The notes beneath the pieces were generated by a model. That model saw nothing but the letters and a program-made list of their open reading frames with translations, was not told the DNA's origin and searched no databases. DNA of 21,603 nucleotides from assembly GCA_964425415.1 (NCBI GenBank), contig CAYRMJ010000018.1, positions 1 through 21,603 on the forward strand. The letters are read 5' to 3'. Below are positions 15,035 to 21,603 of the stretch, piece after piece (position 1 is the stretch's first letter; every line of letters starts with the position of its first letter). The stretch is from JAADDK01 sp964425415 (lineage in GTDB: Archaea; Thermoplasmatota; Thermoplasmata; Thermoplasmatales; Aciduliprofundaceae). The position numbers and the translations under genes were made by a program.

Positions 15035-15739
15035 ATGACAGATTTACTTTATCTGGATGATTCTTATCTTTCAGAGTTTCGGGCGATTGTAAAAGAAGTG
15101 CATAATGGAGGAATAATTCTTGATAAAACTGCTTTTTATGTAGGGGGTGGTGGCCAGCCTTGCGACACAGGGATTATTGAATTTGATGGGATAAAATCAG
15201 AGGTTATAGAAGTCAGAAGAGATAATTTTGTACATGTTATTGAGGGACAGTTACCAAAAGTTGGCGAAGAAATCATTGGAAAAATAGATTGGAATAGGAG
15301 ATACAAAATAATGAGAACTCACACAGCGTTGCATGTGTTATCAGGAGTTGCCTATCAGAACTTTGGAGTAAAAATCACAGGGAATCAGCTCTATCCCGCA
15401 AGGGCAAGAGTTGACTTATCATTTGAAAACCTTTCTAAGGAGCTTGTAAAAGAGATAATTGATTCAACCAACGAAGTAATAAAGAGAGATTTAAAGGTCC
15501 GAGCCTATTACATCACACCTGAAGAATTTAAATCTCGCCCAGAACTTATGCGTGTAAATCCAAAATTGTACGAGAAATACGAAAAAATCAGAATTGTTGA
15601 AATTGAAAACTTTGATGCACAGGCGGACGGAGGCACACATGTTAAAAGTACCTCAGAAATAGGAAGAGTTGTCCTTCAGAAGTATGAGAGCAAAGGAAGA
15701 AAGAATAAGAGAATTTATATAGGTGTTGAAAATGATTAA
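15035..15739 (+). CDS. alaX: Alanyl-tRNA editing protein AlaX-M
   Basis: A 234-residue stand-alone editing protein that hydrolyses mischarged tRNA-Ala (typically Ser-tRNA-Ala). The N-terminal glycine-rich beta barrel carries FYVGGGGQPCDTG, which is conserved with AlaRS. The editing site has H-T-A-L-H (His96, His100) and DAQADGGTHVKST near the C-terminus (His202). At the position of the zinc-ligand cysteine in AlaRS (CGGTH) there is Asp198. Length and absence of a C-Ala domain fit the AlaX-M class. The ATG at 15035 is supported by a TATA box. Its last eight bases overlap the start of the following secreted protein gene, which suggests coupled expression, although no functional link between the two is obvious. 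Confidence 0.87.
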   Translation: MTDLLYLDDSYLSEFRAIVKEVHNGGIILDKTAFYVGGGGQPCDTGIIEFDGIKSEVIEVRRDNFVHVIEGQLPKVGEEIIGKIDWNRRYKIMRTHTALHVLSGVAYQNFGVKITGNQLYPARARVDLSFENLSKELVKEIIDSTNEVIKRDLKVRAYYITPEEFKSRPELMRVNPKLYEKYEKIRIVEIENFDAQADGGTHVKSTSEIGRVVLQKYESKGRKNKRIYIGVEND

Positions 15740-17096
15740 AGTTTCAATAGCCATAATCGCACTCATAGCATTATCTGGAAGTGCATTTGCGATGCCATGG
15801 ATGAGCATTGAAACGCACACATTGTATCGCACAGACAGCTGGACAAAGTTTTCTGAGCCCATGAAGAATGCGCACATAGCCACGGGTGGTTCAGATTGGG
15901 CGGTGTGGAATGAAACAGCCATAGTATTGAATCATAACACCAAAGTTCTTCATTTTTCCGTGTATGGACTCTACAATCTGTGGGTTGGCTCTAGATATAT
16001 GGCTATGCTTCTAAAAAATGGAACATTTCTAATCACGCCTTCTCATACAATCTCATCTCATTACATCAATGTTTCTCATATAAAGGATGTGAGTTTCTCA
16101 AAGAATTATGCTGTGATCTCTGGATCTGATGATATGATTCTAAATTTAAGCACATGGAAGGTTGAGAATTTAAGAGGTTACACATTTCTCGGATTCTCAG
16201 GAAGTTCTGAGCTTATATTTGGAAAGAACAACTATCTGTATGGATTTAAAGGCTTTGACAAAGTTTGGAGTTTAAAATTTGAAGAAAAGGTGAGGCAGTG
16301 CATTTTTTCAGAGTATTACTATGTATTAACTACCAATCATCTGTATGTACTAAGCCAAAATCATAAAATAATAGCTGCCACGAAGACAAACGGAGAGAAA
16401 ATAGCTGTTGCTTCCAATAAACCATTTTTACTCTCTGAGATTGAAGACGATGAAGGTGAGGTGCAGTGGATTTTCAATGAATATCAGTTAAAGGGAAATA
16501 AACTTGAGATAGCACATACATTTTTCTCGTATGTAAAACCCATAAAAATAGGGGTGCTCGGAAAATACATGGCCTTCTATACACGTAAAACTGTGGATAT
16601 AATATCCTCAGGGCTTCACATTTACTCAAACAACACGTTCTCAAAGATAGGCATATCCCAGAATTACCTAATTGCAATAAACAAAACTGGGGTTTATACT
16701 CTATCATTTGAGAGCATCTCAAAGAGCCTTTCTAAAATAGGGCATGATCAAGATATGGACTGGATTCCTGACTATAAAGACAAAGATGCGGATAACGATG
16801 GTATGCCCAACTGGTGGGAAGAGAAGTACGGTCTAAATCCTCTAAATCCATCAGATGCAAATCAGGATCCAGATCATGACGGTTTAACAAATTATCAGGA
16901 GTATATGTATGGTACAAACCCAACCAAGTGGGACACGGATGGTGATGGTTTGAGCGATGGCTACGAAATCTCACATGGACTTAATCCCTTAATTCCAAAC
17001 TACAAGCTGGTTTATGATATGCCGATGATAAATTACCTCATAATGAGTCTATTGATTGTTCTTGCTCTAATTGGCTCAGCGCGTGAGAGAGAGTAA
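15732..17096 (+). CDS. Secreted, membrane-anchored surface protein with calcium-binding (TSP3-like) repeats
   Basis: As called from the ATG at 15732 the protein is 454 residues; a GTG three codons earlier is possible. It has a Sec-type signal peptide (basic start, hydrophobic AIIALIALSG, then SAFA before MPW). A long region of short beta strands with Trp/Tyr/Gly and several N-x-S/T sites, probably propeller-like, spans about 30-330. Residues about 336-425 contain aspartate-rich repeats such as DQDMDWIPDYKDKDADNDG, DPDHDGLTNYQEY and DTDGDGLSDGYE, matching thrombospondin type 3/dockerin-like calcium motifs, each ending in GLNP or GTNP. A C-terminal helix (YLIMSLLIVLALIG) before RERE anchors it. 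It is likely displayed outside the cell. The gene overlaps alaX, and the TATA box for UbiD overlaps its stop. Confidence 0.8.
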   Translation: MIKVSIAIIALIALSGSAFAMPWMSIETHTLYRTDSWTKFSEPMKNAHIATGGSDWAVWNETAIVLNHNTKVLHFSVYGLYNLWVGSRYMAMLLKNGTFLITPSHTISSHYINVSHIKDVSFSKNYAVISGSDDMILNLSTWKVENLRGYTFLGFSGSSELIFGKNNYLYGFKGFDKVWSLKFEEKVRQCIFSEYYYVLTTNHLYVLSQNHKIIAATKTNGEKIAVASNKPFLLSEIEDDEGEVQWIFNEYQLKGNKLEIAHTFFSYVKPIKIGVLGKYMAFYTRKTVDIISSGLHIYSNNTFSKIGISQNYLIAINKTGVYTLSFESISKSLSKIGHDQDMDWIPDYKDKDADNDGMPNWWEEKYGLNPLNPSDANQDPDHDGLTNYQEYMYGTNPTKWDTDGDGLSDGYEISHGLNPLIPNYKLVYDMPMINYLIMSLLIVLALIGSARERE

Positions 17097-17097
17097 G

Positions 17098-17106
17098 TTA
17101 TATATC
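17098..17106 (+). promoter_or_regulatory. TATA box of the UbiD-like gene
   Basis: TTATATATC starts one base after the preceding stop codon and is centred about 26 bases before the ATG at 17128. It decides that start, making the longer in-frame extension back to 17071 unlikely. Confidence 0.6.
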
Positions 17107-17127
17107 TCAAATTCAGTTAGGGAAGAT

Positions 17128-18375
17128 ATGCTGAAAAGATACGTGTCCATGTTCCGAGAGCAGGTAGCATATTTCTCAACGGCAAATATTGATGAAATAC
17201 CATCCATTCTAAAAGAAAATGAAAATAGAATAGTGTACGTGGACAATGTGCAGGGATATTCAGTTGTTGGAAATCTATGGGCAGATAGACGTAGAATATA
17301 CCATGTAATGGGTACAGATTTATTAACAAAGATGCTAAATGCCATTGACAATCCTATTGATTACGATGTGGTGGAAAATGATATGAAAGAACAAAGGGTA
17401 GATTTGGATTCCTTGCCCATTCCTCAGTACTATCCGGGAGAAGGGGGAAGATATATAACTTCAGGAGTGGTGTTTTCAGAGTATCGTGGCAAAAGAAACG
17501 CATCATTTCATCGGATTATGTTAGTCAATAAAGATATGGGTGTGATTCGCCTAGTTCCGAGGGACCTCTACAGAATGCATCAGGAAGCTATGAAAAACGG
17601 GGAAAGTGTGAATATCGCTGTGGCAATAGGGTTGCCACCTCACATTTTGCTATCGGCTGCCACAAGTGTAGATTATGAGGTTGACGAGCTTAAAATAGCA
17701 TCCTCTTTAAAAAAGCAAATTTCGGGCCAAAGGGAGAGCGTGGTGGAACTTTCAAATGGTGTTTATGTGCCTTATGAATCAGAGATTGTTCTGGAAGGAG
17801 AACTTACATCACAGTACATGGAAGAGGGTCCATTCGTGGACATAACCGGGACCTATGATATTGTAAGAAAACAGCCAGTAGTAAAGTTCAATAAAATGTA
17901 CATTCGTAATCGTACGCTACATCTACTTGTATCTGGAGGCCTTGAGCATTTCAATCTCATGGGTATGCCAAGAGAGCCTACAATCTACCGTGCAGTGTTA
18001 AATGAGGGTGTAAATGCTGTGGATGTGCGTCTCACGCCCGGTGGCTGCTCTTGGCTGCATGCAGTAGTTAAAATAAAAAAGAGGAGTGAGGAGGATGGGC
18101 GTCGCGCAATTTACGGAGCGTTTAAAGGACACCATTCTCTCAAGCATGTGGTTGTAGTTGATGATGATATTAACATTGATAATCCGTACGATGTGGAATT
18201 TGCCATAGCCACACGTTTTCAGGGGGACAGAGACTTAGTTAAAATGGGACCCACTCGTGGTTCTTCGCTAGATCCAAGCGCCTATGAAGGGCACATGACA
18301 ATAAAGATGGGTTTGGATGCAACTATGCCATTATCAGAGAGAGATAAATTCGTGAGGGTGAAAACTATTAAGTGA
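17128..18375 (+). CDS. UbiD family decarboxylase, candidate anhydromevalonate phosphate decarboxylase
   Basis: A 415-residue UbiD-type prenyl-FMN-dependent decarboxylase. Recognisable segments are YYPGEGGRYITSGVVFS, NASFHRIMLV, the catalytic-region IVLEGELTSQYMEEGPFVDITGTYD, PREPTIYRA, and the C-terminal HVVVVDDDINIDNPYDVEFAIATRFQGDRDL with SSLDPS. Archaeal UbiD proteins of this length take part in the modified archaeal mevalonate route, where anhydromevalonate phosphate is decarboxylated to isopentenyl phosphate; aromatic-acid or menaquinone-linked roles are alternatives. The cofactor needs a UbiX partner, not seen in the window. The start at 17128 is fixed by a TATA box and the lack of family similarity in the upstream extension. 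Adenylosuccinate lyase follows after 21 bases. Confidence 0.82.
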   Translation: MLKRYVSMFREQVAYFSTANIDEIPSILKENENRIVYVDNVQGYSVVGNLWADRRRIYHVMGTDLLTKMLNAIDNPIDYDVVENDMKEQRVDLDSLPIPQYYPGEGGRYITSGVVFSEYRGKRNASFHRIMLVNKDMGVIRLVPRDLYRMHQEAMKNGESVNIAVAIGLPPHILLSAATSVDYEVDELKIASSLKKQISGQRESVVELSNGVYVPYESEIVLEGELTSQYMEEGPFVDITGTYDIVRKQPVVKFNKMYIRNRTLHLLVSGGLEHFNLMGMPREPTIYRAVLNEGVNAVDVRLTPGGCSWLHAVVKIKKRSEEDGRRAIYGAFKGHHSLKHVVVVDDDINIDNPYDVEFAIATRFQGDRDLVKMGPTRGSSLDPSAYEGHMTIKMGLDATMPLSERDKFVRVKTIK

Positions 18376-18396
18376 TTGAGATTATATGGGCAAAAC

Positions 18397-19719
18397 ATGG
18401 CTGTGTGTCCTCTTGATTATCGGTATGGAAGAGAGAGAGTTAAAAATATATTTTCTGAAGAGAGCAGAGTAAGGTACATGCTCAGGGTAGAAGCAGCGCT
18501 TATAAAAGCATGGGCAGACATCGGTGTTGTTCCTGAAAAGTGCGTTGAGATAGTATCCGAGGAAATTGGCAATGTACCTCTAAATCGCGTTAAAGAGATT
18601 GAATCTGAAATCAGGCATGATGTAATGGCCATGGTTAGAGCTCTTTCAGAGAGATGCGGTGAGTGTGGAAAATATATCCATTTAGGTGCAACTAGCAATG
18701 ACATAATTGACACTGCAACAGCTCTGCAACTAAGAGATTTTATGGGAATTCTTGAGGATGATTTAAACAAACTTGAAAATACCCTAGCTAAAATGGCCAA
18801 AAAGTATAGCAAAACAGTGATGCTGGGAAGGACCCACGGCCAAGCGGCAGTGCCTATAACTTTTGGATTGAAGCTTGCAAATTACCTAGCGGAGATTTTG
18901 AGACACCATGAGAGAGTAAGAGAAATGAAAAATAGAGTTTTGGTGGGTAAGATGATGGGCGCCGTTGGAACGGGTGCGGCCATGGGCGAGTATGCCATTA
19001 GAGTTCAAGAACATACAATGAAAAATTTGAATTTGGGAACTGAAGAATCCCCCACGCAGATAATCGCAAGGGACAGATATGTAGAGTTCGTATCAGTAAT
19101 AAGTGGCATTGCCACTTCTCTGGAAAAATTTGCCACAGAAATCAGAAATCTTCAGAGAAGCGAAATAGATGAAGTTCGCGAAGGTTTTGATGTTGAAAAG
19201 CAAGTTGGTTCAAGCACAATGGCTCAGAAGAGAAATCCCATCACTAGCGAAAATATATGCGGACTTGCAAGAGTTTTAAGAGGATTCATCGTGCCCACTC
19301 ATGAAAGTGCAGTGCTTTGGCATGAGAGAGATCTGACCAACTCATCTGCAGAGCGCTTTATCATACCACATATATGTGTATTAATTGACGATATGATCGT
19401 GAAGATGAACTATGTATTTGAGAATTTAGTGATAAATGAAGAAAACATGCGCAGAAATCTCATGGCTCATGAGGAGGTGCTTGCTGAAAGAATAATAATG
19501 AGACTTGTGGAGCTTGGATGGAGCAGGCAAGATGCTCATGAGAGAATTCGCAAAGTAGCTATGCAACCCGGAAGGTTCAGAGACAATATTTTGAAGGATA
19601 ATGAACTATCATATCTTATCGGAAAGGAAATTGACTATTTACTTAATCCAGAAACTTATTTGGGTGCTGCAGAGCAAATCATATCAAACATATTAAAAAA
19701 ATGGAAAGATTCAAATTAA
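18397..19719 (+). CDS. purB: Adenylosuccinate lyase
   Basis: A 440-residue fumarase/aspartase superfamily enzyme. It releases fumarate from SAICAR and from adenylosuccinate in purine and AMP synthesis. Signature segments are the N-terminal CPLDYRYG, HLGATSNDIIDTA, GRTHGQAAVPITFG with the catalytic-region histidine, and the superfamily loop GSSTMAQKRNP. The C-terminal region (NLMAHEEVLAERIIM, WSRQDAHERI) is typical. I place the start at the ATG 18397, so that the protein begins with the conserved MAVCPLDYRYG; a TTG at 18376 is open in frame but adds seven residues with no family counterpart. The gene lies 21 bases after UbiD and is probably on the same message. The stop overlaps the convergent surface protein gene by four bases. 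Confidence 0.92.
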   Translation: MAVCPLDYRYGRERVKNIFSEESRVRYMLRVEAALIKAWADIGVVPEKCVEIVSEEIGNVPLNRVKEIESEIRHDVMAMVRALSERCGECGKYIHLGATSNDIIDTATALQLRDFMGILEDDLNKLENTLAKMAKKYSKTVMLGRTHGQAAVPITFGLKLANYLAEILRHHERVREMKNRVLVGKMMGAVGTGAAMGEYAIRVQEHTMKNLNLGTEESPTQIIARDRYVEFVSVISGIATSLEKFATEIRNLQRSEIDEVREGFDVEKQVGSSTMAQKRNPITSENICGLARVLRGFIVPTHESAVLWHERDLTNSSAERFIIPHICVLIDDMIVKMNYVFENLVINEENMRRNLMAHEEVLAERIIMRLVELGWSRQDAHERIRKVAMQPGRFRDNILKDNELSYLIGKEIDYLLNPETYLGAAEQIISNILKKWKDSN

Positions 19720-21377
19720 TCTTTTTTTCTCTTTCTTAGTATTGGTATTGCCACAAGAACTACCAATATTGCTATGGCTCCTTGTGAGAACTCAGGTGCG
19801 TATGGGACAAAATTAGAGACTGTAGGTGTTGCAGATCCCGTATCCGTAGCTCCATTCCAGTCAGTCATTGTGACACTGTACTTAATAATATGGTAGTTGC
19901 CTACTACGCCTATTTCAATTGCTCCAAACTCTCCATTTCGCCCCACACCGACCTTTACATCCTTTGTCGGCTTTCCATCCATCAATATGCGCATAACATG
20001 TCCGTTGAATCCATACACCTGCACAACATGCTTTATGTTGTCTTTTGTGTAAAATACCACCTCTGCATAATCGTAGGGAGAGCGTGATTTCTGCGGGGCC
20101 GGTGTGGCACCACTCCAACCAGTTGCATTTTCCATTTCTGGAGCTATGTTGCCATGGAGCATATCGCCCTTAACGCTTGCGTAGAAGTAAACCCCATGGG
20201 TGTCGTTGTACTCTGAAAACTGATATAAATCTATGTTTGGATTTGGAGCTTTGTGGTGATTATAGTTGAAATTGTTCTCGCCCACTATTGTGTTCCAGTC
20301 TTGGAAATATCCATCAATTTGGATGCTCTGAGGGGTTCCTATGTACTCCCTATAATCCCTGCCCCATATTGTATAAACAGAGTCCGTGGAAACTTTGCTA
20401 ATTCCAACATCAATACCACCACTTTCAACATTGGCAGTATCAACGTGCAAATAATATGTTTTTTTCACAGAAATAGTGTCATTTACATACAGTTTATCTT
20501 TGTTTAATTCCTTTATTTGTACCCCTGCAGAGAAGCTCACCGTTAGGTAATTCACTTTAACTGCGCTGTACATTGGAACAAGCTCAACCTCAAGAGTATG
20601 GTTATCAAGTGGTGTTTGTATGACCAACAGCGCGGATTTTTCAATGGATACAACAGGTGTGATATCCTGAGTGTATCCGCTCTGTGCAATCACCATTATT
20701 TTTGCGTTTGAACTTATTATATGATTCACACCACCTGTTATAACATTGTCTTTTCCTGAATGAACTGCCGCAGTACTCAAAGTTGTCCAGTTCCACTCAT
20801 GCTGAGCATCATTTTCATCTCCAGAGGTAAATTTCATGAAAGAGCCGCGAACTGTATCATTGTAACCCACAATTTTTATTACATAATCAGCACCAATGTA
20901 TCCTGTATCATAGCCAGTAGAAGGATTGGAATCATTGTCTATGAATATGTACGCTAAATTTTTATAATCTCCACATTTCAGGAAATTGTCTTCAAATTGC
21001 AGGTAAAACTCAAAAGCGCCCCTTGCCTGATGAAAAGCAAATTTATCAATGTTTATATGGTCATTGGATATAGTGTTAGCATCGTAATCTCTATACTTCT
21101 GAATAACATTCCAATCTGTGGTCTTCAATGTGTTAGTTGATATGGCAAACACGCCGAATATGAGCAAAAGAACAATTCCGATGACTGTCCAAGCTCCTGC
21201 ACGTCCTTTGGGGGAGCTCATTGCACCCTTCTTACCCTTTTTACCATTACCATTATTGTTGCTATTCCCATTGATTAAACCATCTTTTTTTCCATTACCG
21301 TTTGTTAAACCGTTGATCATGCCCCTTGATCCATTTCTTCGCATAGAGTTGCCATTGACAAATCCTCTTTCCTTCAT
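19716..21377 (-). CDS. Large surface protein with Asn/Gly/Lys-rich N-terminus, two CBM9/DOMON-like domains and PEF-CTERM-like tail
   Basis: This is a 553-residue envelope protein. Residues 1-60 are Asn, Gly and Lys/Arg rich (NGLTNGNG, NGNSNNNGNGKKGKKG) and would stay in the cytoplasm or act as an extreme n-region. A hydrophobic helix follows at about 62-81 (VIGIVLLLIFGVFA). Two beta-rich regions, about 98-240 and 355-520, resemble CBM9/DOMON-type sandwiches (DHINIDKFAFH, FIDNDSNPSTGYDTGYIGADYVIKI; IQIDGYFQDWN, NIDLYQFSEYND). The C-terminus has APEF, a hydrophobic helix and RKRKKD, the tripartite form of archaeal PEF-CTERM sorting tails. The start ATG is set by GGAGGT at 21385-21390, seven bases upstream, and a TATA box. 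Many N-x-S/T sites suggest glycosylation. Such N-termini are, from memory, common in Aciduliprofundum; the ligand is unknown. Confidence 0.78.
   Translation of the reverse strand: MKERGFVNGNSMRRNGSRGMINGLTNGNGKKDGLINGNSNNNGNGKKGKKGAMSSPKGRAGAWTVIGIVLLLIFGVFAISTNTLKTTDWNVIQKYRDYDANTISNDHINIDKFAFHQARGAFEFYLQFEDNFLKCGDYKNLAYIFIDNDSNPSTGYDTGYIGADYVIKIVGYNDTVRGSFMKFTSGDENDAQHEWNWTTLSTAAVHSGKDNVITGGVNHIISSNAKIMVIAQSGYTQDITPVVSIEKSALLVIQTPLDNHTLEVELVPMYSAVKVNYLTVSFSAGVQIKELNKDKLYVNDTISVKKTYYLHVDTANVESGGIDVGISKVSTDSVYTIWGRDYREYIGTPQSIQIDGYFQDWNTIVGENNFNYNHHKAPNPNIDLYQFSEYNDTHGVYFYASVKGDMLHGNIAPEMENATGWSGATPAPQKSRSPYDYAEVVFYTKDNIKHVVQVYGFNGHVMRILMDGKPTKDVKVGVGRNGEFGAIEIGVVGNYHIIKYSVTMTDWNGATDTGSATPTVSNFVPYAPEFSQGAIAILVVLVAIPILRKRKKD
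19717..19737 (+). terminator. T-rich terminator region after purB
   Basis: TAATCTTTTTTTCTCTTTCTT follows the purB stop on the + strand and also encodes the end of the convergent surface protein gene. Oligo-T tracts terminate archaeal transcription. Confidence 0.35.
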
Positions 21378-21384
21378 AATCGTT

Positions 21385-21390
21385 ACCTCC
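21385..21390 (-). promoter_or_regulatory. Strong Shine-Dalgarno site of the surface protein
   Basis: GGAGGT on the minus strand, seven bases before the ATG at 21377. Together with the TATA box at 21425-21432 (TTTATATC) it implies a leader of about 25 bases, unlike the leaderless genes elsewhere in the window. Confidence 0.75.
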
Positions 21391-21424
21391 TTTTTTAAGT
21401 CTGTGCAATGTAATAGGAACTCGT

Positions 21425-21432
21425 GATATAAA
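21425..21432 (-). promoter_or_regulatory. TATA box of the surface protein gene
   Basis: TTTATATC on the minus strand lies between tRNA-Arg and the surface protein gene, so the protein gene has its own promoter rather than relying on read-through from the tRNA. Confidence 0.55.
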
Positions 21433-21464
21433 GTTTACTGTTGCCACTCTTAAAAGTAAATATG

Positions 21465-21539
21465 CGGGCGCGCCGGGATTTGAACCCGGGATTCCCAGCT
21501 TAGAAGGCTGGTGCCCTATCCATGCTAGGCCACGCGCCC
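21465..21539 (-). tRNA. tRNA-Arg (anticodon TCT)
   Basis: The minus strand gives a 75-base tRNA: acceptor arms GGGCGCG and CGCGCCC pair perfectly. The D arm is GGCCTAGCATGGATAGGGC. The anticodon stem CCAGC/GCTGG has loop CTTCTAA (anticodon TCT, reading AGA), and the T arm is CCCGGGTTCAAATCCCGG. Discriminator is G; no CCA is encoded. A TATA-like element is at 21560-21568. Confidence 0.95.
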
Positions 21540-21559
21540 TTGGCAGTGGATATTAACCA

Positions 21560-21568
21560 ATTATTTAA
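21560..21568 (-). promoter_or_regulatory. TATA box of tRNA-Arg
   Basis: TTAAATAAT on the minus strand, centred about 25 bases before the tRNA 5' end. Nothing else is visible up to the window end. Confidence 0.5.
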
Positions 21569-21603
21569 TTTTTTTTGATTGATTAGGTCATTGTGGAGTA
21601 CGG

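Noticed and set aside
17071..17127. N-terminal extension of the UbiD-like protein from a TTG
   Set aside because: It overlaps the preceding gene and the TATA box; the ATG at 17128 has correct leaderless spacing.

Overview
The window reads as a chromosomal segment of a thermophilic euryarchaeon. The reasons are A/T-rich archaeal TATA boxes about 25 bases before many start codons (leaderless style), tRNA genes without an encoded CCA, an XPD-type Fe-S helicase, a PIN-ATPase-KH protein, an archaeal TrmI, AlaX and an archaeal-type UbiD. The Asn/Gly/Lys-rich N-terminus of the last surface protein (NGLTNGNG-like) resembles proteins I associate with Aciduliprofundum (the DHVE2 lineage, near Thermoplasmata). 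That placement is inference from memory. I see no insertion sequence, phage module or CRISPR array; this is mostly ordinary, gene-dense chromosome with unusual proteins and regulatory sites.

Layout. 1-596 is the 3' end of a multi-hairpin membrane protein resembling the proteolipid (K/c) subunit of A/V-type ATPases but lacking the usual carboxylate. 603-1955 (-) is a YtcJ-like amidohydrolase, divergent from a three-gene + strand block: a zinc-ribbon/TPR protein (2102), a large protein with a decayed Mrr-type nuclease-like domain, TPRs and a triplicated C-terminal element (2974), and a PIN-AAA-KH ATPase (5353). A CYTH-domain protein (-) converges on the ATPase and starts three bases after a tRNA-Leu(CAG). 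Next come a 68-aa unknown protein with a strong Shine-Dalgarno site and a YbjN-like protein.

8898-9572 (-) is a GNAT acetyltransferase, divergent from a guanine deaminase (9705), then TrmI (10965) and XPD (11717). A 280-base AT-rich gap carries a GTATAC-N5-GTATAC motif. The same motif sits in the promoter of a minus-strand unit made of a 37-codon ORF (14815-14928) and an FAD/NAD oxidoreductase (13863-14777). Divergent from it are AlaX (15035), a secreted calcium-repeat surface protein (15732), UbiD-like decarboxylase (17128) and adenylosuccinate lyase (18397). A large surface protein with a PEF-like C-terminal anchor (19716-21377, -) and tRNA-Arg(TCT) close the window.

Functionally this is a mix of purine metabolism (GuaD, PurB), tRNA function (two tRNAs, TrmI, AlaX), DNA repair/recombination (XPD, PIN-ATPase and perhaps the TPR/nuclease-like proteins next to it), isoprenoid synthesis (UbiD-like) and cell surface. 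The best leads for something new are the decayed-nuclease/TPR protein with its triplicated element beside the PIN-ATPase, the paired GTATAC operators with the small ORF, and the tRNA-Leu/CYTH arrangement.
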